Below are positions 22,585 through 35,080 of a stretch of 64,000 nt of DNA, in pieces. The DNA is from Megaleporinus macrocephalus (Eukaryota; Chordata; Actinopteri; Characiformes; Anostomidae). Both the position numbers and the translations under genes were made by a program. How positions within the stretch are numbered: the first letter of the stretch is position 1; every line of letters starts with the position of its first letter. The stretch spans positions 32,178,582 to 32,242,581 of the forward strand of contig CM038704.1 in the NCBI GenBank assembly GCA_021613375.1. The letters run 5' to 3'. The notes under the pieces were generated by a model. That model did not search any database, was not told the origin of the DNA, and saw only the letters and a list, made by a program, of their open reading frames with translations.

Positions 22585-23430
22585 AAAGTATTTCGTTTTA
22601 AATAGTAAATAAAGCATTTTATTTGGATTATATAACAGATTTAAATTCAATCAATTACGTAATCCAATCTAAACAAGGCTGCAGATAGTCCTTTTTAATA
22701 TTTTGGAAATTGATGCATTGTAAATATGTGATATATTCTTAGACTACAGACCAGAGGTATCAAACTCTGAACATTGGAACCAGTCTTGGAATTTTCAATC
22801 AACGACAGTCAATTAATTATTTGTACAATTTTATCCAATTCATTATCTACCCCTTATTAGTTAGACAAGGTGGGTTATTTCTAGGGAAATACTTTGCAGA
22901 GTCTCAGGACTGGAGTTGATAAATCCTGTTCTATAACACATATAAACTAACAGTTTTCATTAGTAACAGTAAGGAAACCCATACGCCAATAACAGCACTG
23001 TTACTTCTACAAACGTCAATATTTATTTGTACTTCCTCCGAAGCCAATTATAAATATCTGTTAATATGAAGGTTTGTTTTGTGCAGTATCAGTAGTACTG
23101 AGCCAAAGCTTTTTCCACATTCCATTCTAACTGCACACAGAATAAATGCACATAAATACACATATTCCAAATATGAACGACAAACGCCTACATTCTCATG
23201 TTGTTGAATCATGCCTAAATATCCTCCATTTTAACCAAACACTTAAAGGGGTTCATACAACAAGGAAATACTTCATTTGAGACTGCAGTTAGACTGCAGT
23301 TAGCCAAGATTGCAGTTAGAACTAGAGTTAGTATTATATTCTAATAGTACCATTTGAGTCAACAAAAGCCCTCAGAGACGCATGAATGTGTTTAACCCTC
23401 GGTGCATTTGTGGGTGAGTGAGACACTTAC

Positions 23431-23646
23431 TGAGTCGTGGTCATGGAGAGCTGCCAGGATAAAAATGCGGTACTGCTGCTGGCCGGGTAGGGCTTTGTTG
23501 TAAAAACCATTGTAGGTTTTCTCATCCCCCAGGATGAAGGTTTCAGGAACAGTTTTGAGTTTGGCAGCGATGTACGGCCGCAGGAAGTCTGGTGACTGCC
23601 TCTTCCTCCGCTTACTCACACTGGATTCTCCACCAGCCTCTAACAA
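23431..23646 (-). CDS. ptprf: ptprf exon w10: furin-type cleavage region
   Basis: 216 nt, 72 codons, phase 0 at both ends. The acceptor is ctgtgtgttag and the donor is GTAAGT. It starts LLEAGGESSVSKRRKRQSPD. The KRRKR run at residues 12-16 fits the proprotein-convertase site where LAR receptors are cut into a non-covalent ectodomain and a membrane-bound phosphatase subunit. It continues LRPYIAAKL and FILGDEKTYNGFYNKALPG, strongly family-like. The segment matters for receptor maturation and ectodomain shedding. Confidence 0.94.
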
Positions 23647-26600
23647 CTAACACACAGACGTACACAAATGTTAATAAGTCATCACAGTAATGTCTAATGT
23701 AAGCAAATATAAACTAAAGTAACATCATACATTCAAATTTATCCAGAAAAGCCTTCAAATTAGTTGCTCGCACAAAGCTTGTTTAATTTAAAAAAATAGA
23801 ATAATAATTGAATGGCTAATAGAATGAGATGCTCTGGAGAAGCTACTCATGAGCCTAAAGCCACTATGCCTAAAGCCAAATGTCAGCTAGGGAGTGTAAT
23901 TGGGATGTGGAGCAGTGGTAGTGCATTCAGTACCTTTTGGATGAGTTGGAGTGATGCCTGTGATCCAGACCAAACCAACCAACCAATCAATACCTGACCA
24001 GACTAATGCTCTTGTAGTTGAATCGAATCCTCACAGCAATGTTCCATCATCTAGCATAAACCCTTCACAGAGGAGTAGAAGCTATCCCAGCACAGCTATT
24101 AACAAACACCCTATTATACCTACCAAATAGAGCACACCATATTTGTTATAAAGGGCCTCAAATCAAGTCAAGTTGTTAAGTATTCTCAAAGAGATCTGCT
24201 TTTGTGGTTTCTGATTGCTTGACATACTGTTGTCTATAGAAACAAACAAATATAACGACACAATTCAGGCTTTCAGGTGCCTGTTATCACTGCTTTTAAC
24301 TATGTAATTCATCTTTTGCCATGTCTAGAAAACACTGTATCACACAGACAGACATCACATAAGCAAGTCTGTTTGAGGTTACTTAACAACTTGACACAGT
24401 TTAAGGTGATGATTTAGGCACAATGCTTTCATTTCTTATTAGCTACAACAGAGTTGTATCTGTAGTGCAAAACTAAAAAAGAAAAATTCACAAATGTGAC
24501 TTGGCTGCATTTTGGGATGAGGAGGATAAATTGTGTAAATTAGATTTTTCACCAAATTATTCCTTTAATGGCCTCCCTCCCTTTTCTCACAGTTTACTGT
24601 TTCGCTATAACAGCTCTATCCTCCTTGTTCTCACTTGCATACTGTGCCAAGCCAAATCAAATGCAACAGGATTAAACTTGAACAAATGGAGTGTTGTGAC
24701 ATTCTGAACGAAGAACACTGAGAGAACGACCATAATCTCAGCACAGTAATAAACAGCAGCACTCCAGCTTTGGCTCGCTGAAGTAATACACCTCTCATCT
24801 GAGAGTGTAACACTCATAAAAAAGGCCAGCTCCGCCAAGAGACGCTTCATTCTTCACTCCGAAACCTTACGCTGCACTGTGCACTGGCTTTTGTGATTGC
24901 CATTGCTACAAAAAAAACCAAGAAAAACTCAAAAGCCCTGCCTTCCTTCGCAGCATATTTATTTTACAAGCCCTGATGCTTTTTGATATTCAACAGGCCT
25001 CACATTAAAGTTTTGAGAAGCTTTTTTCCCTTCTGTTCTGCAGATGATGGCGCATTTGTGAGAAAGCAAGCTCAGGAGAAAAGCCCCAATACCTCTGTAT
25101 TAATAACACAAAGAGGAAAAAAATGCTACGAGCAGAGTTTTTAGGTTTTAGAAGCAGCAGAAGGATGGGGAGGAGAAGGCCTGTAGCCGAAACACAGCGG
25201 CACAAAACGTCAGATAGAGCAGAAGAAAAAAGGAACTTGTAAAAAAAGCCTGTTCAGCACTGACAGACGGCAGGGTGTGGAGAGTCCTTGCAGCACTGAA
25301 GGATTTACAAAAAGCACAGCTCAGAGATATGAAATGAATTCCCTGACTTTATTGCATGGAACTCTATAGATAACACACAGCTGCAAGTTAGTGCAGGGGT
25401 TGGGCTTTTCACTAGCTCTGTAACTACTGCACATTATTTTATCAGCTCAACCTTAAATGTACCTAACATGTGAACAAGCGGTGTAACTTACTTCATCATT
25501 GCCAATGTGCAAAAACCTTGTATCTCCTTGTATCTCCAAAGTCCATTTTTAAAAGTTAATCATGTTTTCCTCCTCCTGTAAAGCTACAATGTTTGATTTG
25601 AAGTTTTGTTAAAACAGCAACATTTAACTTACTCCAAATATTCTTCTTTAATTAAAATAAAGCACAGCATATAACAATAGTTCTGTTAAACAAAAACATA
25701 TTTTATCATACAAATTCTAGAATTAGTTTCTAACCTTTCCCCCATTTTTACACTGGATGAAAAACTGTGGGAGTTCTGTAGTTATGAGAGTGAAGTATTA
25801 TTTGGACTCTTAAAGTTGGACTGCCAGAGAGTTTAAGCCAAATTATGGATATTTTTATGTCCAATGGAAATCTCCTTCCAAAGTCCTCTAAAGCCCAAAA
25901 CTATGCTAAATAACAGTCCTGAAAACTGGCCCTTAAAATGTAAGGGGTTAAAAAACAGTTGATTATTGAAGATATAAGGTTTTAAGGTAAAACTACCTTA
26001 TGTGAGATCTGGAGATCTTTCTGTTGGAAACGTGTAATAGCATTTAATGTGTAAAGGAACATTTTGTAATGAAAGTTGTTCTTCAGACCAACTCCCTGAG
26101 TGAAGCGATCTGCTGATTGCAAGGACGTTGAGTATTCAAAGATGGACTATGCAATAAAGTGTTACCAGATGTTCTTTATGATGCTGAAAACATACTGATA
26201 TTACAAATAGATGGAATTAATTTCTGGAGCAAGTGTGTAGGGGTAAATGAGAAACTTTGACTTTCAGTTTTGTTAAACAGAAGAACTTCTAAGCAAATTT
26301 TCACAGTGCTCACCCAGTGTTCACCCAATTGCATTTACAAATGTTGAAATTGTTATGAAGTTTTTCTAAGACAATGTTATATACTGATATAATAAAATAC
26401 TACTGGCTAAATTATTCCATCCAGCCTTTAGGGAGGTGATTTCTGCAAAATCTTAACAGCATAACACTAAATGGCACAGGCCATTAGTCCTACTGCAGCA
26501 CTTTGCCAGGAGATCCGAGTAATTCAGAATAAGCTGTGGGCAATGGCAAATGGACTGGGACTCGCAACAGGCCACCTACTGAGGCCACTCTAGCTTCAAC

Positions 26601-27380
26601 TACAATGCAACAGTTTCAGCTGGAATAAATCCACCACCCAAACTGGCTTCAGCTGTGGACCAAGTCCAGAACCAATCCAATTCCAACAGTTTGCTTTAGG
26701 CTTTAAATCTTTCAAACCCAAGCAAATTTACCAAGTTTGCCAATGCCAAAGGTTCAAAGGGTCCAAGCCTCTTAACTCTAACTTCCACACACACCGTACA
26801 CACACAATCACCCACCTATCCACTTATACACGTAAATAAATACACAATTAGCATCAACTTTATTAACAACCTCTAAATTGTAGGTCCACATTACTAGTGT
26901 ACAAGAGTGCAGTTCATTTACCTTGCAATTAAAATGACAATTAACACTATTATAAACTTACGAAATACAACAAAGCCATCATATAGGCCTTCATCAATGG
27001 TCAGTTTCTGACCACAGGGCTGCTCTTGGATGACCAGTGACAGTGATGTTTGTAAAACCCCAGCAAAACTACTGAGGCTGATACACTTATACACTTTCAC
27101 TGTGTCACTGCTGTGAATACTCCACAACCCAAATAACATTGGTCCACAGTGGTCCAGTGGTCAAAAACTGACCTGAAAAGATTGGGCAAAAGGTGGTTTA
27201 ACATGAACAGAAACAGAAACAGATGGGCTATAGCCTGTAATTGTACACGCATATAGTGAACCTACAAGTGGAGCACAAGTAATAGGTTTGTAGTAAAAAG
27301 TGGCCAGTGATCATCCAAACATTCACACAAACCCACACAGCATACATTGTATCAAGTGTCCTGATTCTGTGTTCACACAC
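23647..27380 (-). other. ptprf: intron, w9 to w10
   Basis: Contains a Tc1-like relic (23808-24125); otherwise AT-rich sequence with no recognisable element. Open frames here (24501-24707, 24605-24850, 26918-27139) show no domain. Confidence 0.65.
23808..24125 (+). pseudogene. internally deleted Tc1-like relic
   Basis: Collinear Tc1 words: 'gaatgagatgctctggagaa' (23823), 'catgagcctaaagccactat' (23848), 'aatgctcttgtagttgaatc' (24005), 'cacagcaatgttccatcatc' (24032) and 'ttcacagaggagtagaagc' (24063). The central part of the transposase is deleted and no frame remains. Confidence 0.65.
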
Positions 27381-27462
27381 CTCGTCCAGGTCCATGTCTT
27401 CTGGGGTCTCCCAGCGGCGCAGTGTGCCTGGATTTACGGGCACCACCACTATGTAGTACCAC
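27381..27462 (-). CDS. ptprf: ptprf exon w9: membrane-proximal segment
   Basis: 82 nt. The acceptor is taacctgtag after a run of T; the donor is GTGTGT. One base completes Arg, then WYYIVVVPVNPGTLRRWETP and EDMDLDE. The WxYIVVVP and D/E-rich end match the LAR membrane-proximal region just before the cleavage site. The 24-bp minisatellite ends about 200 nt upstream of this acceptor in the transcript. Confidence 0.92.
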
Positions 27463-27660
27463 CTACAGGTTAAAAAAAAAAGGGAAGGGAAAGGGAGTAA
27501 GGGGAAAAACAGTGATATTGTTGGGTTTGTACAATGCTTGGATTTATACTATATCAGAATGTCAAGAGGTGAAACATAATTCTCACATAAACATGGATCA
27601 ATAGAAATGGTCTTACATGTTCATATTATATATGTGCATGTACATAGATAGATAGATAGA

Positions 27661-28408
27661 TGGTAGTGTTCTAAAACGTTTGGCTGGTAGTGTACTAAAA
27701 CACTTGGCTGGTAGTGTTCTAAAACCTTTGGCTGGTATTGTACTAAAACGTTTGGGTGATAGTTTTCTAAAACATTTGGCTGGTAGTGTACTAAAACATA
27801 CAGCTGATAGTTTTCTAAAACGTTTGGCTGGTAGTGATCTAAAACGTTTGGCTGGTAGTGTACTAAAACGTTTGGCTGGCAGTGTTCTAAAACGTTTGGC
27901 TGGTAGTGTACTAAAACGCTTGGCTGGCAGTGTTCTAAAACGTTTGGCTGGTATTGTACTAAAATGTTTGGCTGGTATTGTACTAAAATGTTTGGCTGGT
28001 AGTGTTCTAAAACATTTGGCTGGTTGTGTACTAAAACGTTTGGCTGGTAGTGTTACTAAAACGTTTGGCTGGTTGTGTTCTAAAACGTTTGGCTGGTAGT
28101 GTACTAAAACGTTTGGCTGGTAGTGTTACTAAAACGTTTGGCTGGTTGTGTTCTAAAACGTTTGGCTGGTAGTGTACTAAAACGTTTGGCTGGTAGTGAT
28201 CTAAAACGTTTGACTGGTAGTGTACTAAAACGTTTGGCTGGTAGTGTACTAAAACGTTTGACTGGTAGTGTACTAAAACGTTTGACTGGTAGTGTACTAA
28301 AACGTTTGGCTGGTAGTGATCTAAAACATTTCATTGGTAGTGATCTAAAACTTTTGACTGGTAGGGTTCTTAAAATTTTGACCAGTAGTTTTCTAAAACT
28401 TAGTAGTA
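27661..28408. repeat. 24-bp minisatellite, about 31 copies
   Basis: The unit is close to TTTGGCTGGTAG followed by TGTACTAAAACG. Because 24 is a multiple of three, all plus-strand copies read LAGSVLKR and the minus strand reads KRFSTLPA, giving artefactual open frames (27680-28099, 28123-28524, 28104-28334). Two copies with one extra T (near 28048 and 28126) shift the frame. Copies degrade at both ends. It sits about 200 nt upstream of exon w9's acceptor in the transcript. Confidence 0.95.
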
Positions 28409-28974
28409 GTAGTTTCTATAGGCAGAAGAGAGATTTCTGTTGTGAGAGAGAGTTTTTATCTCTGTTAAGAACTTTGAGCTTTAGAAATTGTACAAAATTG
28501 AAAGGGAAAAAGAGAAATCATTAATAGGTCTCATTTAAACATTTTGGAGATCTGAACAACTTCAAAAAAGACTGGTGTATATATTAATTTAAGTGACACA
28601 ACAATAATTCATAACTTATTTTACTTTTCTGGGCTTGGAAATTCAAGATGGGTGTACTTTAGTATCCACAAGTTTAGCTGTGTAATCAGTTACCTTATCG
28701 TTTAAGGCTGATTGGCTTTTTATTTTACAGTGTACTGATGTTTATGGAGTAATACTAAACATTTGTATTGCTGTATTTACTTTATTATTTAGCTCTCTCT
28801 GGCTGCACATTAGGTCTGCACAATATGTTACTTGTCAATTGTTATTGGATTACTGGCCATAGTGTTCTCCAGTGTTAATAATGCAGAGGGCCAATCAGGT
28901 ACGTACTGAGTGTTCTATTGACTTTTTAATGAAGTAAGACTTTTATGTGATTCATCAAACACAAACTAATACTA

Positions 28975-29338
28975 CCACAACTAGACATGCTAATAGTTAT
29001 TTCCCTAGAGCTGTAGCGCTCATCAACCGCAGTGGATATCTTTACTATGAAATGTACACATTTTTTTTCTTTTTTTTTAAATAAATGTTTATTTACTGTT
29101 ACTCTTAAAAATAGTTACTATATGTGCCCTCAAACACTCTACATATGTAAATATTCACATATTGATCTCTTTTGTATCTACTCTCTTTTTTTCAAGTGTC
29201 TTACTCTCATTGCAATATTTCTAATTTGGAATATTTGTGCACTTGTCTGGTCTGGTCAGTAGGACTTGTATGCGTGCATTCACAAAGACAAATTCATTGT
29301 ATGTGCATCATATTTGGCAAAATAAAGGGATTCTGAGT
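28975..29338 (+). mobile_element. Rex1/Babar-like LINE 3' fragment
   Basis: It begins with 'actagacatgctaatagtta', clearly related to 'accagacatgctaacagctt' in the LINE relic near 20608. It ends 'aaattcattgtatgtgcatc', 'atatttggcaaaataaaggg', the typical tail of this fish LINE. It is a 5'-truncated copy holding only the 3' untranslated region. Confidence 0.7.
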
Positions 29339-32129
29339 TTTTTTTCAAAGGTGTATCATAACTGCAACTAAGCCGGACTATAATTGCAATGTGATGTTTT
29401 GCTCAAATAAGTCTAGCCACAGAGGTATTTGGAAAACAAAAAAGGCCTGAGACTTTGCCTGAACACAGAACTGCAGAGTACCCTGAGCAATTACAGCAAA
29501 AACCCAACCAACGTCATGGAGCTTTTTTGTCTTCACGTCACGTACAAACGGCAGACGCCATTTCAGGATTCTTCAGAGAACATGCTCTTCTACTTTTTCC
29601 CATTCGGAGTTCGAGATTGGTTTGTTGTGTGTGCGCTCAGCCCCCAGTCTGCTCTCTGATGAAGCGGTCTGGTTGAACATTAAGATACTGATTGCATTTC
29701 TGAATTATTTCTTTACAGCCTTGCAGCCTCTGGCTTACGTACTGACTGCAACAAACACTTGAGACCCAATTAATCTAAATGATTCTGCCCCTTCACATAT
29801 ACAGTCAGATCAGGCCTTGCTGCTAAACCACAGCATGTGCAAGAATCTGCAAAATCTTCATCAGTTATAATAATTTTCACCATATACTATTCATTGATAT
29901 ATCTCAGTTTTCAATCAGTTTGCAACAGTCAAATGCAGCAAAATGTCCCTTTTTATTAGGGCTGTGAATTTGCAAGACCCTGGCGATACAATACGTATAC
30001 AAGGATCACAACTGAACATATGGTTATAGTGCTATATATAGTGATATGTTGTGATTATCAGTTATATGTTAGTATAGTACAACAGTATGTATGTAGGAAA
30101 ATGACTAATTAAACTCTGGATTGCTCCTTGCAGTTAAAAAAGCTAAATTCCACCTATTGCCCTATAAAGTCTGTCATGGCTTAGTGCTGCCTATATTTAA
30201 CTGAGCTTTATTACACTACACTTTCCTCACTGCACTGTCTGGATACATGACAGCAGATTTTTGACTTCTCTAACCACCTTCTGCTGTCATATAAAGGCAC
30301 CATATAATGTTCATCTCTTTGGCTCTGCACCATCTGGAAATTCATTAATTCATGTGTATCTTCAATAATACAAATATTTCTATGATTTTTGCTGAAGGTG
30401 AAGTTTTTATTTGAATGAATAATTATTTAGATGTGACTGACACAGACACAAATCCTTGAAGCAGGGGTCCCAATTTCAGTCCTCAAGTCCCGGGCCTTAA
30501 GATGTATGCATATTTTACTGCTCACCTCACACCATGAAGGAGTGTTTCATGTCTGGATTGTATTTAGATATACTTTGGGTTGATTCTTGATACACCTTTT
30601 ATTAAAATGTGAACACATATTGACCAGATTAGGCTGGATTAGACATTTCCCGTATAAAAGCTTGTTGAGATGCTTGGCGTGTACACTTTCACTAGCCAAG
30701 AATACAAGCTCTCACTTTGGGTGCAGCTCCAGTCTCGCCACCTCAGTAAATGTGGCTTAACTGATCTGATTGTAATTTAATCACAATGTATCCTGTGTAT
30801 GTTTACACCTGGCTTTTCACGCATTTAAGTGAAATCTAAACACGATCAGATCACCAAAAGTGCATGTTAATGCAAGCTGTAAACATGCTCTATGTGTAAA
30901 TTTGAGTGTTTTATCTGCTGTAACTTGTAACCTGACTCTGCTTATGGAGGAATAAAAGAATAAGGTGATGAGTTTACACAAAAATAAGATGTGCATGAGT
31001 AGGGCCATTTGAATGGTCCTGCGTATGTATGCGTGTAGTTCAGATGCCTGACAGCTACAGCAGTTACAGCAGAGTGAAAATTACATGCCATTTTACAGTA
31101 TGAGCTACTGAAACAAATGTATTGATTTTGCATTCACAAGGGAATGTGTCTGGTTATTCTTCTACTCTGCATTAGCATCGCTACCTGCAAGCATTTTTTC
31201 TGTTTTGCTGCTGGAGCTAAAAGGCTATTTTGAAATGACCATTACAGAAAAGACCACCGAGATAATTTGCTGTATGTCTTGCACTGGTATGTAGCCTACA
31301 ATACTTTCCAAATTTCAAAAAATTTTTTTCACTATAAGAACATCACTTAAGTATAATTTGATATATTTATTTGATATTATATTTATTTATTAGCTGGGTT
31401 AGAAAAAAGAAAACTATTGCCTTGTTCATATTGACTCAAAGATATTTAGCTAAAATTGACTTCTGCTAAACCACCAAACCTTTTGGAATAGCGTAAGAGG
31501 CCAAACGCACCAACCCCAAGATGTTTGGCTGCAATAAATCTTCTCAATGAGACACTAATCCCTGAGACTCAAGCAAACACGGCATAGATGGCTAAAAAGT
31601 AATTACAGTCAAGCTGATTTAAAACAAGTTCACACGGCTGCATCCCGCAAACTGAAGTGCTCTTATAATGCTGGTACTGGTACTCCAGGCACTGCGTGAC
31701 AAACGGGCTGATGTTGATAATAATTTTTGAGAGTTATGACTGTATTGACACTAGAAGTCACTAGTGACGCTGTAATTGTTATAATGAATGGTGGTAAATA
31801 TTCACATTTTCTAGGGTTCTTATATACAAAATGTATTTTGTTTTAATTGTCTTTGTATATTATTTACTGTATGTGAATTACATCTTAATGCACCGAAAAA
31901 AATAATGACTACCCACACATCTTGTGTTCTCATTCTTTGGTATTTTCAATATATTCAAAAAATAGCTGCTTTAATTCTCGCTCACTACCAAAATTCTACT
32001 CACACCACCTCTATCCTTAATCAGCTGCATTTTTATGTTCATCCAGTTAAACTATCAAAATCCTTTTGATCATTTGGAAATAACTACTTATTCATTAATA
32101 ACTATAAATTATTGAGTAAATACTCAGAA

Positions 32130-32400
32130 CCTTACATGATCTAGCACCAAGCTGAGCTACTACACACTTAACTCTCCTCCCTGCGCTCTAAGGTTCTCTG
32201 ACACTGAGCCTCTAGCTTTCCCTGACTTCAGACTGTTGGCAGGCAAATACTTTAGCACCATAAACTAGCCCATAAGCTGCAGGACATTCTCTCTCCAATC
32301 TGTTTCTTCTCTTAACTGACAACGCAACTAATACCTTTCCTCTTTTCTCAAAACCTTTATCTTCCTTCTTACATGTGACGTAACTGATCTGTCCACAATT
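32130..32400 (+). pseudogene. possible old L2-like LINE C-terminal relic
   Basis: 'gatctagcaccaagctgagc' and 'ctgcgctctaaggttctctg' resemble the DNA coding for the L2 reverse transcriptase C-terminus (the LAPSY...RSLRSSD region). No frame is open and similarity is patchy. Confidence 0.35.
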
Positions 32401-32687
32401 GTACAGGCTATAGAGCTATGCAGAATGTTGACAAAAACTAATAGTGTGACCCTTCATACATACAAAATAAAAATAAAAAATAATGTAAAAAATGTATTAT
32501 TAATGCAATATTGTTATTAATTGCAATAGTTGCCAAGAAGGTACATATTTGTGGGCAGAGCATTGAAAGATCAATTGTTCCTGTGCAAAGAATCCCTTCC
32601 GGCATCTTTATTTTCTTACTTAAATTATCCAAAAGGCTTCTATCTCTAGACAATCTCTGGCCTCTAGCCAGCATTTGTGTTACAGAC

Positions 32688-32950
32688 CTGATGCCTGTGC
32701 TGATGCTGGAGTGGACTCTGGGCAGTGTGATGGTGAGTTTTCCTCCCTCCTCAGGGTCATGTGCAGATCTGGCCGGTTTGCTGGTCAGCAGGTCTGGTGC
32801 GGTGCGAATGGACACCTGCTGCTGCAGCCCACCTGCACTGTTGCCCCTGCTCATCAGAACAAAGGAGTAATCCGTGTCTGGCTGCAGGCGAGTGATCAGT
32901 TTCCTGTTCAGGTCTCCTTGCACCTCCACGCTCTGCTGATTATACAGGAT
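32688..32950 (-). CDS. ptprf: ptprf exon w8: end of FN8 and membrane-proximal region
   Basis: 263 nt, 87 codons plus two bases. The acceptor is ctctgctggcag. It encodes ILYNQQSVEVQGDLNRKLIT and then LQPDTDYSFVLMSRGNSAGG, closing FN8, followed by TAPDLL and the start of the membrane-proximal region. The donor is placed at GTCTGT (32687 downward). It is a weak donor, but it is the only site that both restores the Arg codon completed by w9 (AG|G) and fits the family alignment. The next GT, three bases on (GTAACA), would add one codon and break the match. Confidence 0.9.
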
Positions 32951-33667
32951 CTGCCAGCAGAGGGCACTCACATTAACAAGTCACAACATAGGCACCCAGC
33001 ACAGATCTCTTAATATTTACAGGTAAAAAGGTCAGGATAAGTAAAAAAAAAAAAAAGAAAAACCATATTATTTAAATTACACAGCAGTATAATGACTTTT
33101 CAATGAAATATAAAAAGATTTGTAGGAAAATTTACAAATTTGTGAGAATGACCAACAGAAATGATTCTAAAGTAAATGCTGTGCAATGGGAATTAGGTTA
33201 TAATAAAGTTATAATTACAATGCCTATTACTTGAAAAGTGGTGGCAAATAAATAAAAGTGAAGGTAGTATAAATATAACAACTTGCTTTAAAGCACTGGA
33301 GTAGCTTATTGAATAACAGATAGAAAATATAGATCAAATAAAAAATAATAATGTTAACAATAATAATAATGTAAACAATAATGTTGCTGTCGTTAATTTA
33401 ATTATTGAATTTTCATTTAAAATTAACCTTAAACAAGACAAAAAAGGTCATTCACTGATTTTAAAAATGATGAGACACAACTGTCTGATTTTAGTTTTGT
33501 TTATGTGAGTTCTTGCATGTGTGTCTCTTTTCTCTTGCCCTTCAGCATAGTGTTCTGCACTTTTGTAGTTGGCAGCCAGTTATAGCTCAGATTCACCCTC
33601 TTTGCTTGTCTCTTCCTTTTTTCCTTTCCCATCTGTGTGTGTTTGTGTGTTGGTGTGTGTATCTCAC

Positions 33668-33765
33668 CTTAAAAGGCACTTGAGATTTGTACGTTTCGGG
33701 CACCTCCCACGTAAGTAGAACAGATGACTTCATCACGGCTTTCACTCCAAAGTTTTTGGTGAACT
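33668..33765 (-). CDS. ptprf: ptprf exon w7: start of FN8
   Basis: 98 nt. The acceptor is ttgttatcag and the donor is GTGAGA. Residues [20 protein letters not shown] then [12 protein letters not shown] match the first strands of the last FN repeat, with the conserved strand-B tryptophan. It starts by completing a Glu codon begun in w6 and ends in phase 0. A plus-strand TG-rich stretch (about 33636-33661) lies just past the donor. Confidence 0.94.
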
Positions 33766-34498
33766 CTGATAACAAAAAAGGGTAAATAAAATTCAGTCAC
33801 ATTTCTGGTTCTGTGTTATATGATTACTGGATCAGCATACAAAAAGATTCAGAAAAACTATTATGAGCTTACATTATTTACCCACTACTCATTACCTCTG
33901 TGTTTCTCTCTAAAACCTCTATAATACAAATCTATTAATAAATGCTAATGACATCTACTGAACATATTCTTCCAAAATAAATATACATTACAAAAGCCTG
34001 ACCTACATAACCTCACCTTCCCGGTCACAGTTATTATAGACTATTCCATGTTCTTACATAATGACACCACCTGTGTAAAGACAGACTGGTATACAAGGTT
34101 ATAACGTGATCTAGAGTATTAAGAGGAGGTTTTTCAATTTTTTTGGGAGTTGAGAGGAAAGATGTAAATAAATGTAAGTGCAGCAAAAAGATCATAAAAG
34201 CGGAATGTTTGTCTCTCTTGCAAAGCTATTTTTTTCTTTTTCCAGTCAGGACAGAGTGCAGTGCAGGCTCAGCAGATCATACATAATGCTAGCATTAATG
34301 TTAGTATAGATAGCTTCAGTATTACAGTATTTACTCAAAAAAATCCATGTTTCCAAATACAGGTTTACATATTTATTACTAAGTCTCTTTGGAGTCTGCC
34401 GTCTGTGTGAAATAGCTGACCTGTTAGCATGAGTGTCAAGCTAATTTACTTCACTAATGGCACGCAGTACTGTGTGTCTGTGTGAGTGTTTAACTCAC

Positions 34499-35080
34499 CT
34501 GGCATGGAAGTAGCCATGGTCCTGCTCTGAATGCTGGGACTAATGGGTCCGCCTCCTTTACTAGTAAAGGCCCTGACCCTGATGTCATACGTGGTGTCCG
34601 GCTGCAGGCCGTTTATGGTCATGTGTGTGTCTGCGGTGCTGTTGGTGAGGTTCTGCTGGCTGTTGATGTCTCTGTACACCACAATGTAGCGTATAATTTT
34701 GCCGTTTCTCTCTGCCAGTGGTGGGGGGTCCCAGGCTAGCTTGGTGGAGCTGGTGGTAAGGCCCACCACGCTCAGGTTCTGTGGGTAGCTACTGGGAATG
34801 TCCTCAGGAGTTGTGACCTCTTTGGTGTATTCCTCACCACTTCCGGCACGGTTTTTAGCACTCAGTTTAAAGATGTAGGTGGCACCCTTGTGCAGGCCGG
34901 TGACGGTGAAGTGGTCGTCTGTGCGTTTGAATTCTCGGATGGTAAAAGACTCATCCTCCTCACGTTTGTACTGCAGCCTGTAACCTACCAATTCTCCCAC
35001 TATCTCTTTAGGGGGCTGCCACTGAATCAGAGCTGTGTTTCCTATAGTGGTGCTGATGATCATAGTGGGCTTGCCTGGGA
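34499..35080 (-). CDS. ptprf: ptprf exon w6: FN6 and FN7
   Basis: 582 nt, phase 1-1, encoding two FNIII repeats in one exon. The acceptor is ttctttttag and the donor is GTGAGT. FN6 begins PGKPTMIISTT and contains LVGYRLQYKRE and FTVTGLHKGATYIFKL. FN7 begins around IPSSYPQNLSVVGLTTS and includes LAERNGKIIRY and RDINSQQNLTNST, with two N-glycosylation sequons (NLT, NST). It ends IQSRTMATSMP. RDINSQQ favours PTPRF over its paralogues. A fused two-domain exon of this kind is, as I recall, a conserved feature of the family. Confidence 0.96.

Larger units (their letters stand above)
15535..23430 (-). other. ptprf: intron, w10 to w11
   Basis: A 7.9-kb intron. It holds the hAT MITE (16102-16774), GA-rich sequence (17080-17150), a G run near 17357-17366, a low-complexity 'cactaa' stretch (17600-17900), the perfect hairpin (18955-19026), Rex1-like LINE debris with hAT-like flanks (about 19060-20897) and a small inverted-repeat element (22407-22584). 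The rest shows nothing recognisable. Confidence 0.65.
27463..32687 (-). other. ptprf: intron, w8 to w9
   Basis: Contains a 24-bp minisatellite (27661-28408), a short GATA run (27643-27660), a LINE 3' fragment (28975-29338), possible very old LINE pieces (about 30130-30350 and 32130-32400) and a few short dispersed repeats near 29960 and 30460. Confidence 0.65.
32951..35080 (-). other. ptprf: short introns around w6 and w7
   Basis: The introns are 32951-33667 (717 nt) and 33766-34498 (733 nt). The first includes an A-rich run near 33043-33063 and an 'aataataat' stretch (33325-33380). Nothing else is recognised. The span includes exons w7 and w6, annotated separately. Confidence 0.7.

Noticed and set aside
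27680..28524. Two plus-strand frames of LAGSVLKR repeats, resembling a repeat protein
   Set aside because: The repeat is a 24-bp minisatellite. Copies with one extra T shift the frame, and there is no start context or flanking coding sequence.
30130..30350. Patchy similarity to a LINE reverse transcriptase C-terminus
   Set aside because: Only a few words match (such as 'ctctgcaccatctggaaatt'). The signal is too weak to annotate with boundaries.
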